Below, piece by piece: positions 30,706 to 41,952 of a DNA stretch of 64,000 bases. A model generated the notes under the pieces. It was not told where the DNA came from. It searched no databases and saw only the letters and a program-made list of their open reading frames with translations. Origin of the DNA: Gloeophyllum trabeum ATCC 11539 (Eukaryota > Basidiomycota > Agaricomycetes > Gloeophyllales > Gloeophyllaceae); the NCBI RefSeq assembly GCF_000344685.1, contig NW_006920415.1, positions 1,333,695 through 1,397,694 of the forward strand, read 5' to 3'. How positions within the stretch are numbered: position 1 is the first letter of the stretch; every line of letters starts with the position of its first letter. Position numbers and translations under genes: made by a program.

Positions 30706-33700
30706 ATGTATTCTCTCAACATCAACCTCCTCGACTTCGCGGCCCTCAAGCGCCTCGTCGTCAACACCTTCGGCGGCGGCACCGCTCCGCCTGAGGTCGT
30801 CGACCGCCCTGCGGCCTGGGTCAAGACCTACATCCAGCCTACTCGCACCCACAGCGGAAGCCCCACCAGAACCTACGGGTCGGGATTGTCGGGACCAGTC
30901 GACAACGTGCTCGCCCTCGTTCTCTTCATCATCGGGTCGTTCCTTCTGTTCACTTCGACGGGCCCTCTGAGACGCCAGGGCGACGGCGCCGTCTTCACCA
31001 TCCAATGGTGTTGCGAGCTGATCTCCCTCTTATTCCTCCTTCCAGGTGCTTTCCCCTTTGAGTTCAGCCCAACTCGTGTCTATCGTTGGGCTCTGGCCCT
31101 TGCTCGCACCTCGCTTCGCGTAGCCTTTCGGCCCCTTCAATACAGCCTTTTTGTCTTCGTCGGTCTTCAGGATCTACGCAACTCTCAAAGCCTTAACGAG
31201 AAGGTCATCCTCACCTCGGCGCTCCTGACATGGCTCATCGTCATCGCATCCGCTTTCCACCTCGCTTGGACCCTTTGCGTCAAGACGAAGGGCGAGAAGT
31301 ACGAGAGGTTCTCATCCGCCGTATGCTCTCTCGCTTCTGCTGGGTTGCTTGTTGGGTCGTGGATTGCTCTCAACAATCTAGAGCACCGATGGTACCTCAA
31401 CGCGATCCCTCGCCGTGGTCAGGAAGGATTTTACCCCGTGGAGGCGCATATGACAAACGAGGCTATCTTAATGGTGTTGGAGGCATGGTGCTATATTGCA
31501 TGGTACTTCCTCGGTGTCCCGGTATGTTCCCGGTGGCTGCACTACTCGTGCACCGTGCTGACCCCGTATAAGGATGTGATCGCGCGTAAGGCCTGGAACA
31601 TCGCGAACGTCGTCCCTGCTCCGTTCCTTTTCGCATTAGTCCTCGCCGTCGCGGTTACTCTTTTAATCCTCGCGGCGGCTCGGTGCGTCAAGTCGCGGAT
31701 CCGGAGAATACGAGCGGACGCCGCATTCATCTTGCTATACTGCCTGGATTTTACCAAGGTCTCCTCCAATGCGAAGTATTACAGCCGGGTTTTCAAAGCC
31801 GGTTCTGCTCCGGTGAGCCTTCTTATTCTTCCCGTTCGAGATTAGCATCGACTGAAAATATCGCTGCGTCAGCGCTCTCGCCACCGCTTCCTTCCTGCTC
31901 CTAAGGCATCATTCTCTGAGAACAGTTACGAGGATATCTTCGGGGATCTGCTCGCTGACCTCGACGCTATGAAGCAGGAGCGCGAAGAGGAGTACAAAGG
32001 TGCGTATTGTATTTCTTTGGTGTGAGTACATCTCTCATTTCCATGCATGTAGATATTCGTCAGGAGCAGAGCAAAGCGCGAAGAACCCTCCTTTATTCAT
32101 GGATAGATTTACGTCTTGCCGACAAACGCATCAACGAGCTGAATTGGGCCCTTCCCCACCCAATTTCGTCCTCGACGCCCGTTCCAGAGGAAGAGTCTCG
32201 CAATGAAGGCGTAGTCCAATCTACTCTCGCGGATCGCACTTTCCAGCTCTCCTCCTCGCCGCGTCCCGTCGAACCTAGTCCCGTGGTACCTGTCCTCCAG
32301 TTCGCTGCCTCGTCGTCGTCCCCTTCGGTCGTTTCGAGCGAGTCTACGGCAAGCACAGTTGACAGAACCCATCCGTCGTTCCCGGATCTGCGCGATGAGC
32401 TCGTTCGTTTCGCTGCTTCTAATTCTGAGGAAGAATTCCAGCTTCCAACGTCTCCGGAAAACTCTTTCTGTGACGATTCGGAAGACGAGGTGGAGAGAAT
32501 CCTNNNNNNNNNNNNNNNNNNNNNNNNNNNNNNNNNNNNNNNNNNNNNNNNNNNNNNNNNNNNNNNNNNNNNNNNNNNNNNNNNNNNNNNNNNNNNNNNN
32601 NNNNNNNNNNNNNNNNNNNNNNNNNNNNNNNNNNNNNNNNNNNNNNNNNNNNNNNNNNNNNNNNNNNNNNNNNNNNNNNNNNNNNNNNNNNNNNNNNNNN
32701 NNNNNNNNNNNNNNNNNNNNNNNNNNNNNNNNNNNNNNNNNNNNNNNNNNNNNNNNNNNNNNNNNNNNNNNNNNNNNNNNNNNNNNNNNNNNNNNNNNNN
32801 NNNNNNNNNNNNNNNNNNNNNNNNNNNNNNNNNNNNNNNNNNNNNNNNNNNNNNNNNNNNNNNNNNNNNNNNNNNNNNNNNNNNNNNNNNNNNNNNNNNN
32901 NNNNNNNNNNNNNNNNNNNNNNNNNNNNNNNNNNNNNNNNNNNNNNNNNNNNNNNNNNNNNNNNNNNNNNNNNNNNNNNNNNNNNNNNNNNNNNNNNNNN
33001 NNNNNNNNNNNNNNNNNNNNNNNNNNNNNNNNNNNNNNNNNNNNNNNNNNNNNNNNNNNNNNNNNNNNNNNNNNNNNNNNNNNNNNNNNNNNNNNNNNNN
33101 NNNNNNNNNNNNNNNNNNNNNNNNNNNNNNNNNNNNNNNNNNNNNNNNNNNNNNNNNNNNNNNNNNNNNNNNNNNNNNNNNNNNNNNNNNNNNNNNNNNN
33201 NNNNNNNNNNNNNNNNNNNNNNNNNNNNNNNNNNNNNNNNNNNNNNNNNNNNNNNNNNNNNNNNNNNNNNNNNNNNNNNNNNNNNNNNNNNNNNNNNNNN
33301 NNNNNNNNNNNNNNNNNNNNNNNNNNGAGGAGTACAAAGGTGCGTATTGTATTTCTTTGGTGTGAGTACATCTCTCATTTCCATGCATGTAGATATTCGT
33401 CAGGAGCAGAGCAAAGCGCGAAGAACCCTCCTTTATTCATGGATAGATTTACGTCTTGCCGACAAACGCATCAACGAGCTGAATTGGGCCCTTCCCCACC
33501 CAATTTCGTCCTCGACGCCCGTTCCAGAGGAAGAGTCTCGCAATGAAGGCGTAGTCCAATCTACTCTCGCGGATCGCACTTTCCAGCTCTCCTCCTCGCC
33601 GCGTCCCGTCGAACCTAGTCCCGTGGTACCTGTCCTCCAGTTCGCTGCCTCGTCGTCGTCCCCTTCGGTCGTTTCGAGCGAGTCTACGGCAAGCACAGTT

Positions 33701-34363
33701 GACAGAACCCATCCGTCGTTCCCGGATCTGCGCGATGAGCTCGTTCGTTTCGCTGCTTCTAATTCTGAGGAAGAATTCCAGCTTCCAACGTCTCCGGAAA
33801 ACTCTTTCTGTGACGATTCGGAAGACGAGGTGGAGAGAATCCTATCCCCTCCTCAAGTTTCCCCACCCAGCGCTCCTGTGACGCCTCAGGCTGCCGCCCC
33901 GACTCCTCCCGCGCCTTTCGTCATACCCGTTAGAGAGCAAAGCACCGAAGAACTCATTTACGACAGTTCTAGCGGTCAAGCACGGCTTGCAAGCCTTGGC
34001 CCTGACTTCAAACCGATGGAGGGCAAGGGGTGGACCGACATGGCCCCCTTGCCGCTCTGGAACGCGATCTCCCGCGTATGCGAGGATGAGTTCCACCGGA
34101 ACCCTGCCGATTTCCACGGGTTTTCTTGGGAGCTCGCTCTGCTGCGCCACGAAGTCCAGAGCGTCGCCTTGGACGAGGGTGTTTCGAGTTCTTCCACTTC
34201 GACGCCTCTCCCTAGCCATGGATCCCTACAAGGACTGCATGCTACGCTTGACTCCGGGAAATGGGGTCGTCTGACGAAAGAGAAGTTATACGCGCGCGGC
34301 CGACTCATCAACTCGGATTCCTTCGACGATATGGCTCGCGTCGAGGAGGGCGTCGTCTTGTAA
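30706..34363 (+). CDS. Unrecognised multi-span membrane protein, family member A
   Basis: Start MYSLNINLLDFAALKRLV, the family signature also seen in members B-D. Exons 30706-31521, 31573-31812, 31846-31999, then a last exon present twice because of the gap artefact (32053-32503 and 33393-34363). Using the complete right copy gives 726 residues. The first ~370 residues contain about six hydrophobic spans (VLALVLFIIGSFLLFTSTG, ILTSALLTWLIVIASAFHL, AVCSLASAGLLVGSWIAL, EAWCYIAWYFLGVP, FLFALVLAVAVTLLILAA). The C-terminal half is hydrophilic, Ser/Pro/acid-rich, ending with a conserved module YDSSSGQARLASLGPDFKP..LWNAISRVCEDEFHRN. The 31522-31572 intron has no stop and could be retained. The third intron (31813-31845) would be only 33 nt. 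No known family. Confidence 0.7.
31987..32503 (+). repeat. Left copy of 517-bp duplication flanking assembly gap 2
   Basis: Same sequence as 33327-33843 at an offset of 1340 bp; ends at the first N. It lies in coding sequence of family member A, and one copy is sufficient for a continuous frame. Confidence 0.9.
32504..33326. other. Assembly gap of 823 N
   Basis: Run of N inside family member A. ORFs through it are artefacts. Confidence 1.
33327..33843 (+). repeat. Right copy of 517-bp duplication flanking assembly gap 2
   Basis: Begins immediately after the N run with GAGGAGTACAAAGG, as at 31987, and continues into the unique 3' half of the gene. Confidence 0.9.
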
Positions 34364-35960
34364 TCTATGTATCACATTTCAGTAAGTTCACGATCGACTC
34401 GGGTGTTTTTCTTTGTTGATCAATGGCCCTGTAGTTACCATCTAGGATGCACGATGTGTCCTGTCCCCTCTTTTCATATACCCCCACTTTTACCTTCATA
34501 GTAAGTCGCTCTCGTCGTTTATAGTGTCCTTGATGATACGACTTCTATTAGCTATCAAAGGACGCATCGTCGTCCACGACGCTCATTCAAACATTTTCAC
34601 ATCTCTATCCCCCGGTCCCTGTTACATACCGTTCGTCTCGACCGATCTCTTCGTAGGAAGCTGAGGTTGACGACCTTGTCAAATTCCTCATTATTCAGTT
34701 CATTTCCTGTGAGTGTCCGTGGACCTTAATATCGTGCAATGCTTACCGGGCATTCTCTCTAGCCATTTGGCGGGTGCACCTGCTCCCGTCGCCGCCCCCC
34801 TTCAAGTATTACCTATAGTATATTCCGTAATTCACCACTATTCCTTCGGTTCTGGAACGAGGGAGGGCCCGCCCTCATCCAGGTACCGCATCCTCTCCAC
34901 CCACCCCCTTGCTACCTTCGGCTATGTTATCGGTAGGTTCCCTGTCGTGTGCCTTCTGGACTATTTTACTGACTGTTCCATGATAGATGCACCGGTCGTT
35001 CTTGCTATCAACGTTTTCGTCCTGCTCTTGCCGATCTATGTCTTTGTATCCATATCGTTCCATCCATCTCGCTGTATCTATATTTGCTCGGTGAGCCCTA
35101 CATCGCGTTCACATTTATTGCATACTGATTCATGCTATTGATAGATATCTACCGGATGCGCCTGGTGTGCTCCGTACTACTTCCTCCTGAAACATCTCTG
35201 ACTGGCTTATTTGTCGTGAGTTTTCTTTGAAGTCAGGTGTCCTTCGGTATCTGATAGTGCGATTAAGTCCAACGGACGCATGTTTTACCGTCCCCCACGT
35301 TCATTCAATATCTTCTTATCTCTCTTTGCCCCCTGTTACGTACGCATGGAGGCCCTGTTACGCTCCCCGACACTCGTTTATCATGTCTCTCTTCCCTTGT
35401 TTCGGTCTATTATCTGTAAGTCTCACTGTCTTCTTCACCGTTTCCGTTGCTCATGCGCCTTCTCTAGTCTAACGGACGTGTCTTGACCGTCCTCTACGCT
35501 CATTCAACTCTCTGTCCAATGCTCGTCTCGAAAGCCCCTCTGCTGGTTGCCGTCTCCCTTCGTAAGTCCTCGGTGTCTTTTCCTCCCTCAGGAGCTCATG
35601 GTTTGTACATAGTCCAACGGATTGGTCTTAACCGTCCTTCACGTTCATTAAACTCAGTTTCTGTTCCTTTTTCTTACTCGCCTCCCGAATTCTGTAGATG
35701 CATGTATCAGTATGAAAGTCTGTATCATCTCATTTCCAATCACCCGATTCCTGCTTCGTATATATATTAGGTCAACTGTCATCGTATTGGAACTCCTAGA
35801 CACTGTAGACCATTCATTTCATTCATTTGTAACTGTACCGATGTACTCTCAAGAGACATGTATCATATAATGTGTACAATAATGTATTAGAACAGTCCGC
35901 CCAGCGTATCATTAATTGTAATAGCCACAGACGATCTCGAAATAAAAACGTTACCACACT
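34364..35960 (+). other. Splice-punctuated repeat array downstream of member A
   Basis: No long ORF, but a regular alternation of GTRAGT donors and AG acceptors about 50 nt apart, enclosing exon-like blocks of 60-150 nt. A degenerate block consensus TCCAACGGACGCG..TACCGTCC.CGACGCTCATTCAAC starts many blocks: about 34554, 35268, 35468 and 35613. A second block (TCCGTAAT.CACCACT..GAGGGAGGGCCCGCCCTC) lies near 34825-34890. It looks like a multi-exon 3' UTR, a separate spliced non-coding RNA, or decayed alternative C-terminal exons. Homologous arrays follow members B, C and D. Confidence 0.55.
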
Positions 35961-37358
35961 CCTCGCGCACGTACATATGCTGAAGGGTCAGGACGTATGG
36001 TCGAATCTACAAGTCGGCACAGTCCAAGATTAGAGACGGGTGCTTCCTCGTCGACGGCCCGCATGGCAGTTGCACCAGTAGTCACTACCACACCTCATAT
36101 GCGACCCCCCTCGTACCGGAAAGGGGAGTCTGTGCCACGCTGTCCCCTAGTACATTGCATGGGACTGACTGCGGACGAGAGAGGGCTGCAAGTGTCCCCA
36201 TGGAATACGTCCGGCAATGGAAGCGGCATACTACACCTCGGCGGACGTGGTACCTTTCGAACACGATCCACGTCGAATAGAATGATCTGTCTGGTGTGGT
36301 CGTGTGTTCAGCGATAGTATGTCCGTAGGAAGCGTGCCCGCTACAGATGAGTCGCAGTTGCAGCGTGATTTGCGACGCTCTTCAAGGCTGTCCAGACAGT
36401 GTTAGAGAATGCATTCAAAGATCCATAAGATCCTGAGGCCTGAGGGCAAGTAAATCCCACGGGCCGTCTGCCGTTGACCATGAAGACGTCGATCGCGAGT
36501 GCAGCGCACTATCAACGCTGTACTGTTTCCATTGATAGCCCCTCCCCTCGATTTCGGTAGGACTGCGAAGGAGGAAACAGAGAACTGCTCCTGGACTTAG
36601 TGTGAGTACATCTTTAGAGAATGATTGCAAGAATCGCCTCTTGGACGCTTCGGCCGCGAGTCTTGAGGGTGATAAAGTGCAGCATACACCAATAACCGCC
36701 ATGAAAAGTGTCGTACGAATGGTTTGAAAATGATTCTTGGGTCGAAACACTCTCTTAGGGTGTCGTTGCATGCCCCTCCAAAGTCTTCGTGAGAGTGCTT
36801 GTCTCAGGGTGCAGATCGCAAGAACCTGGAATCGGAAACCGGACTAACTGCTCGACCTCCAGCCTCTCTCAGGCTGCTTCTCAAATACAAGTATGCGATG
36901 GGATATGGGGATTCAATCTTTCACAACTCAATGTAAGACCCTCTTGGCCTATAGGGTTAGAAACTGGCGATCGATGTGACCCCGGACCTCCGGTGAGTCA
37001 CATCTTGCTTCAGCACCCTCGCTTTTCCCTTGCTCACTCATTCACAGGAATGACAGGAAAGACCCTTTGATAAATCACTGGGTGCTCGCGCCCCCCTTAT
37101 AGCAAGTGCGGTCGGGTCGTGCCACATTCCTAGGTATAGCAGAAATCTGAACCTCTCGAGGCATTGCAATGTGGACCAGACCTCGCTCGTATTCTGCTGA
37201 GGGCTGACGAGAAGAGAGACTGGATCGCATCTGACAACCGCGCGAACCAACCCTTGCCAGCCTCCCGCCGTGGTTCAAAAGGCGAGCATGCTCGCTCGAC
37301 TGCTCCATCCGCATCTTCAACAATCACCACGACAATAACGACAACAGTTCCTACATCC
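35961..37358. other. Intergenic region upstream of member B
   Basis: No supported gene. Short ORFs on both strands (35997-36317 plus; 36415-36771 minus) without motifs. A GTGAGTCACATCTTGC stretch near 36992 weakly resembles the GTCACA promoter box of members A, C and D. Confidence 0.4.
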
Positions 37359-39195
37359 ATGTTCTCATTCGACTTCAGCTTCCTTGGCTTCGCCGCCGTG
37401 AAGCGCTTCGTCGTGCGCCTCTTCGACGGCACTCCTTCCGCACCCGTCTCCAACTCTTCGCCTCCAGTCGTCAAGACATTCCTGTCCCCTACTCGCACGA
37501 TCCGCGAGCCACCCACCAAAGCGCAGATCTCCGGAGGTTCTGGCTCTTTCGATGCCCTCGTGGCATTCATCGTCCTCTTCATCGGCTCCACGTTCCTTCT
37601 CACTTCCTTGGGATCTCGCAAACTTCGGGGCGGACCATCGTCGAAGTGGTACAATGATATTCTCATTCATTTCATTCACTACGTGTGCCTCGTCATGGCA
37701 CTTGCCTTGGTAGACGATGCATGGGCGCAAGTGTGTCGCTTGTATCAGGCGTCGGCGGGTTTTGCTCGATCGCTGCTTGGTTGGATGGTTGCTCCAGCAT
37801 TCAACTATGGGGTGTTTCTCGTAAGCATATGGGTCCATTAGTTCTTGCGTGTTCTGATGTAGTTCCAGGGTATCACTCTCAAAGACCTGGGTAGCTCGAG
37901 CGGTCGCAACGAGGTCTTCGTCCTTATCACTCTATTCCTTCTTGCCGTGGCTGTGATTTGGGTCACGGTTTGCCATGCGAAGAGATGGGTCTCGGACCTC
38001 AAGATGGCTGTTGCGTTGATTCTACTGGAGTTGGGACTCTGCACTCGAGGCTCCGCGGGTACTACTGGTTACACCCCAGCTTCTCAAGTGATGCTCGCTA
38101 AGGTAGACTAGATTGCATTCCTATCCCGCGAAATGGCTATATTGATCATCCCGTCAGCTGCACTCCGGACATGCGAACACGAGGATATTCGGTACCCCCA
38201 CCAGTGTTGTTGAAGAGGGTGAATTCGACTTCGAGGACGGTCAGATCGACATCGACGATATCGACGGCACTACCTCCCAGAGCAGCGACAGCGATCTCAA
38301 CTATGGCTCCCTCGACGAACATACTCCTGCTCCTTCCGTGTTCTCAGGGTTCGACTCTCGATCGATCTCCGCTGTCTCTATAACCCCCTCTGCATCCGAG
38401 GTTTCTAACAATGCTTCAGATGCTGCGAGCAAGGACGGGGACGAGTCCGACGATGAGCCCGATATTCTCAGGGATCTAGCTAAGATGAGGGCGGAGGACC
38501 CGAAGAATGAATTGCTTCGTCCTCCTCCGGTTCCCCGTGACCCTTGGGATCTCGACTACGATGAGGAAGCGTCTCTCGAAGAGGTGGAGGCGATCATCTC
38601 CGCTCCTGCTGCGCCCACTGTCAACGTGGAACCTAGCAGCGAGTCCATTGAGGTCGACGTCCCTTCCCCTTCGAGCCCCCTGGACACGATCGCCGAGGCT
38701 GATGAAGACGAAGGTCTCACTGAAGGCGACATGAGCGTCGAAGTCGAGGACTACTCGAAGCGACCCACTCTCCCTCTCGTGTGCGCTCTATTCCCTCACG
38801 GCGTCCTGATCTCTGGGCGGGAAACTCTCGTATACGATACTCCCAGCGGCTGCGCTCGTCTGCCGACCCTCGGTCCCGACTACAAGCCCATCGAGGGCAG
38901 CGGTCGGCTCGACACTCCTCCTCGCCACCTTTGGGAGAAGATTGCACGCGCAGCGGAAGCGGCGTTCCACCGTGACCACGCTAAGTTTGGAATGTGGAAC
39001 TGGAGGGACTATGCGAAGGAGCTCGAGGCCGAGGACGCCCTCCCCAACCATGGGTCCCTCCAGGCTCTCCATGATACCTTCAACTCTAAAGGGTGGGACC
39101 GTCTCTCAGGAGAGTATTTCCAGGAGGGTGCCGACCTCGGATATTCTGACTCGCTCGATGACTTGCTCCGCGCAGAGGATGGCGTGGACTTGTAA
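37359..39195 (+). CDS. Unrecognised membrane protein, family member B
   Basis: Start MFSFDFSFLGFAAVKRFVVR, then the family SPTRT motif (LSPTRTIREPPTKA). Exons 37359-37820, 37869-38102, 38158-39195, 577 residues. Hydrophobic spans include FDALVAFIVLFIGSTFLLTS, HYVCLVMALALVDDAW and FVLITLFLLAVAVIWVTV, fewer than in members A and C. The long cytosolic-looking tail is acidic (EEGEFDFEDGQIDIDDIDG, SKDGDESDDEPD) and ends in the conserved module YDTPSGCARLPTLGPDYKP..HLWEKIARAAEAAFHRD..NHGSLQALHDT. Introns fall at comparable places to the other members. No known family. Confidence 0.75.
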
Positions 39196-40780
39196 TTTGA
39201 TCTAATATTATGGTGAGTATGTCCGTCGAGCGTATCATGAGTTTCTGCTAAATATCTTGGGTAGATATACTAGTATATGGCATGCCACCAAGGGTGTACC
39301 GTCCATTCTTTTTGTATACCCGTCGTTTCCATCTTTGTGTGAGTTATTTTCTCGTCGAAGTGTCCTCGACTGAACGTCTCTCCGTAGACTGCACTGGATC
39401 TGTCCTTGCGATCCGCATCTTTATTCTGTTTACCCCCTCCGTAATACATCCACTCTCCCCCTCCCCTCCCCACCCTCTTTGTACGATATAGCTTTATCTT
39501 GGGTTTCTATCCGTAAGTCTTTCTTGATGCATCGCTGGTTAGGACCACTTGCTCATATCGTTTTCAGAACTACCTATAAACACCGAAAAAAATCGAAACG
39601 TTCAAACTCAAAAACAGCTCAAACACCCGAAAATCTCAAACACCCAGAAAATCTAAAGACCAAAAAATATAACACTCTTCCCCTCATATTCCTCGGTGAG
39701 TAGATCTGTTGTGTTGACGTTCGCCCAATGATAATGAGACAGTTTCTAGATAGAGATCTTGAAGGCGCTTTACGCTGTCAACTACTCGCGTTCGCCGACA
39801 TTTATCCTGGTTCGACTGGGCATTCCATATTTTCCCCGTGCCTTGTGGGAAATCGTGTCGGGCCAACCCGATTTTTTGCACTGCACACCCCTCCCCTCCC
39901 CCTGTCCTGCTGTATCGGTGAGTCAACTGCGATGTTTTCAAGCGGAAGCCTTGATGACATCGTTTCTAGATAAAGTCCAAAGCCAAAAAACATCGAGAAA
40001 AGACCCTGATAATCGCAGCGGCTCCGGTCGCAAACTCTTGGTAAGTCCGTCGTGTATTGAAACATTTCCGATATTTACGTGACTGTTCAGTTATCCAAAG
40101 GCCGCGCTCTATGCCGTCCACAACGCTCCTTAGATTCATCTCCGTCCTCTTTCGACTCCGTAACTTGCCGACGATCCCCGTGTGGCGCTTGGTCGAGGGC
40201 ATGGGCAACCCGACGCTTCGCAACGCACTTCCACTATCAACGTATTTCTTTGCCATCATGACGCATCACCTGCTATTGTTCTCTATCTCTCGGTGTGTAC
40301 ACCATTATTTGCGATATCTTCCACCAGTCTTACAGCGGCTTTGGCAGCTTTCCAACGAACACGCTCTATGCTGTTCTCCACGCTCCTTCAACTCAGTTTC
40401 TATTCTGTCTCGGCTCGGTATCCATCTACGACCCCTGTGCGGCGCTCGGTCGAGGGTGTGGGCAGCCCTTCTTCCTTGCAATGCACTTCCCCCACATTAT
40501 CCCATCAACGTATCATTTCTGCTTCATCGTTCCACTATAACAAGGAGTTCTGATTATATCCTGTTAAATGTATACATATCTGCGTCTCGTATCCAATTCT
40601 CCGCTAGATTAAATCATATATTCTACCATTCTATTCTCCTAGAACAGCCTCTTAGATTGATACATCACGTCTGCTCTATGTACCATAGTAATCGTGGCCG
40701 TACCACTTGCACCGTAGAACCTGTCGAATCGGACCGTCTCAATACGTCTCCAGTCCATCACATTATTCACTAGTAGTCTA
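39196..40780 (+). other. Splice-punctuated repeat array downstream of member B
   Basis: Donor-like GTGAGT/GTAAGT at about 39212, 39338, 39510, 39695, 39916 and 40039. Repeat-unit matches at 40091 (TCCAAAGGCCGCGCTCTATGCCGTCC) and 40350 (TCCAACGAACACGCTCTATGC), each followed ~90 nt later by a second shared block GGCGCTYGGTCGAGGG..TGGGCA (40189 and 40441). No long ORF; the frames differ between units and contain stops. Confidence 0.55.
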
Positions 40781-41584
40781 GGACTAATACTACTAGAAGT
40801 TGATAGTATATTGGTATAGCTTGAAGTAACCGGATGAGAAGGCTATTCCATTGATATCATCCGAGGAAGGTACTTCAGTGTGGCACACCGGGACCGCTGT
40901 ACGGGGTTCGAACTTGAAGGTTGATATGTAATGACTGGCACCGTTGGGAAAGGGCAAGGCAAAAGAGAAACCTCAGCTAACCTGCCTGCGTCTTTCATGT
41001 TCTCCATTGGAGCCGATACCGCAGGATCATCCCGCCACAAGACGTTCTCCGAAGTTTTCCCGATGGGGTGATGGGCTTACGCGTTCGCCAGTGCTTTACT
41101 ACCCAGTCTGCGGACTCTCCCATCTCAACTCACGGCTCAGCATAAGTACTAGTACTCATACTGACGATCGTCTGCTGCAAAACTGTCGAGCTCTGCTTGT
41201 TGCCATTGCCAGTGGATACTGCATCAATTCCGCAAGTACTGGAACGGGGCCAATGCAACACCGCTGCAGTCAGTGCCGGTATTACTTTAGTCTTAAGGCC
41301 CCTGGTAGGATGAGAACATAGGATGTACTGGGGAGCCAAAGGTAACTTCTTGTGGAACGCGAGCGAAATGCTGTGTGTTATTCGTGAATATGATCCTAAA
41401 GAATGACCCCTCTTTGAGATCGGTCTTTGGGACCATATCCGCGGCAATATCTAACTTGGACGTGCCAATGGGCGTCCGCTGCTGTATGCAAGGCAATAGT
41501 AGTGATTTTAGGGTGCTGCAAAATACGGTACTCTGGAGCTCCAGATAGATATCATCGTAGACTGGATCTGCCGATCGACCCTTC
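40781..41584. other. Intergenic region
   Basis: No supported gene; overlapping short ORFs (40944-41321 plus, 41130-41447 minus) without motifs. Confidence 0.4.
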
Positions 41585-41604
41585 GGTATGTCACACCATC
41601 CCCC
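41585..41604 (+). promoter_or_regulatory. Conserved family promoter box, member C
   Basis: GGTATGTCACACCATCCCCC, 368 bp before the start codon of member C, matching the boxes of members A and D in sequence and spacing. Confidence 0.6.
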
Positions 41605-41952
41605 AACCATCCTCTTTGTCGTCTCCTGATACTTAATGTTGACGTGACACATACACTGACATACGCTGACATCGTTTGCGTTGGGTGGTCACTTTCCAGG
41701 CTTCAAGGGTTATGCAGATACGCTCCCACGACCTTGACGAACACGCCCTCCAGCCGTTGCGTTGTGGACCGGTCTTCTGTCGCTCGACGCCATGGCTGAC
41801 GACAAGGGCTGACCGAGAGCTCAACCGCGGCCGGCTTGTCAGCCTCCCTTCGAACGTACATAAGAGGCTCGTGTAAACTCGATCCATCCCTCCATCATCT
41901 TAATCCTCTACGACGACCATCCACGACAACTACGACAACAGTAACGGGCATC

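Noticed and set aside
32007..33546. 395-452 residue ORFs spanning the N gap
   Set aside because: Mostly unknown residues; the real exon is recovered by collapsing the flanking duplication.
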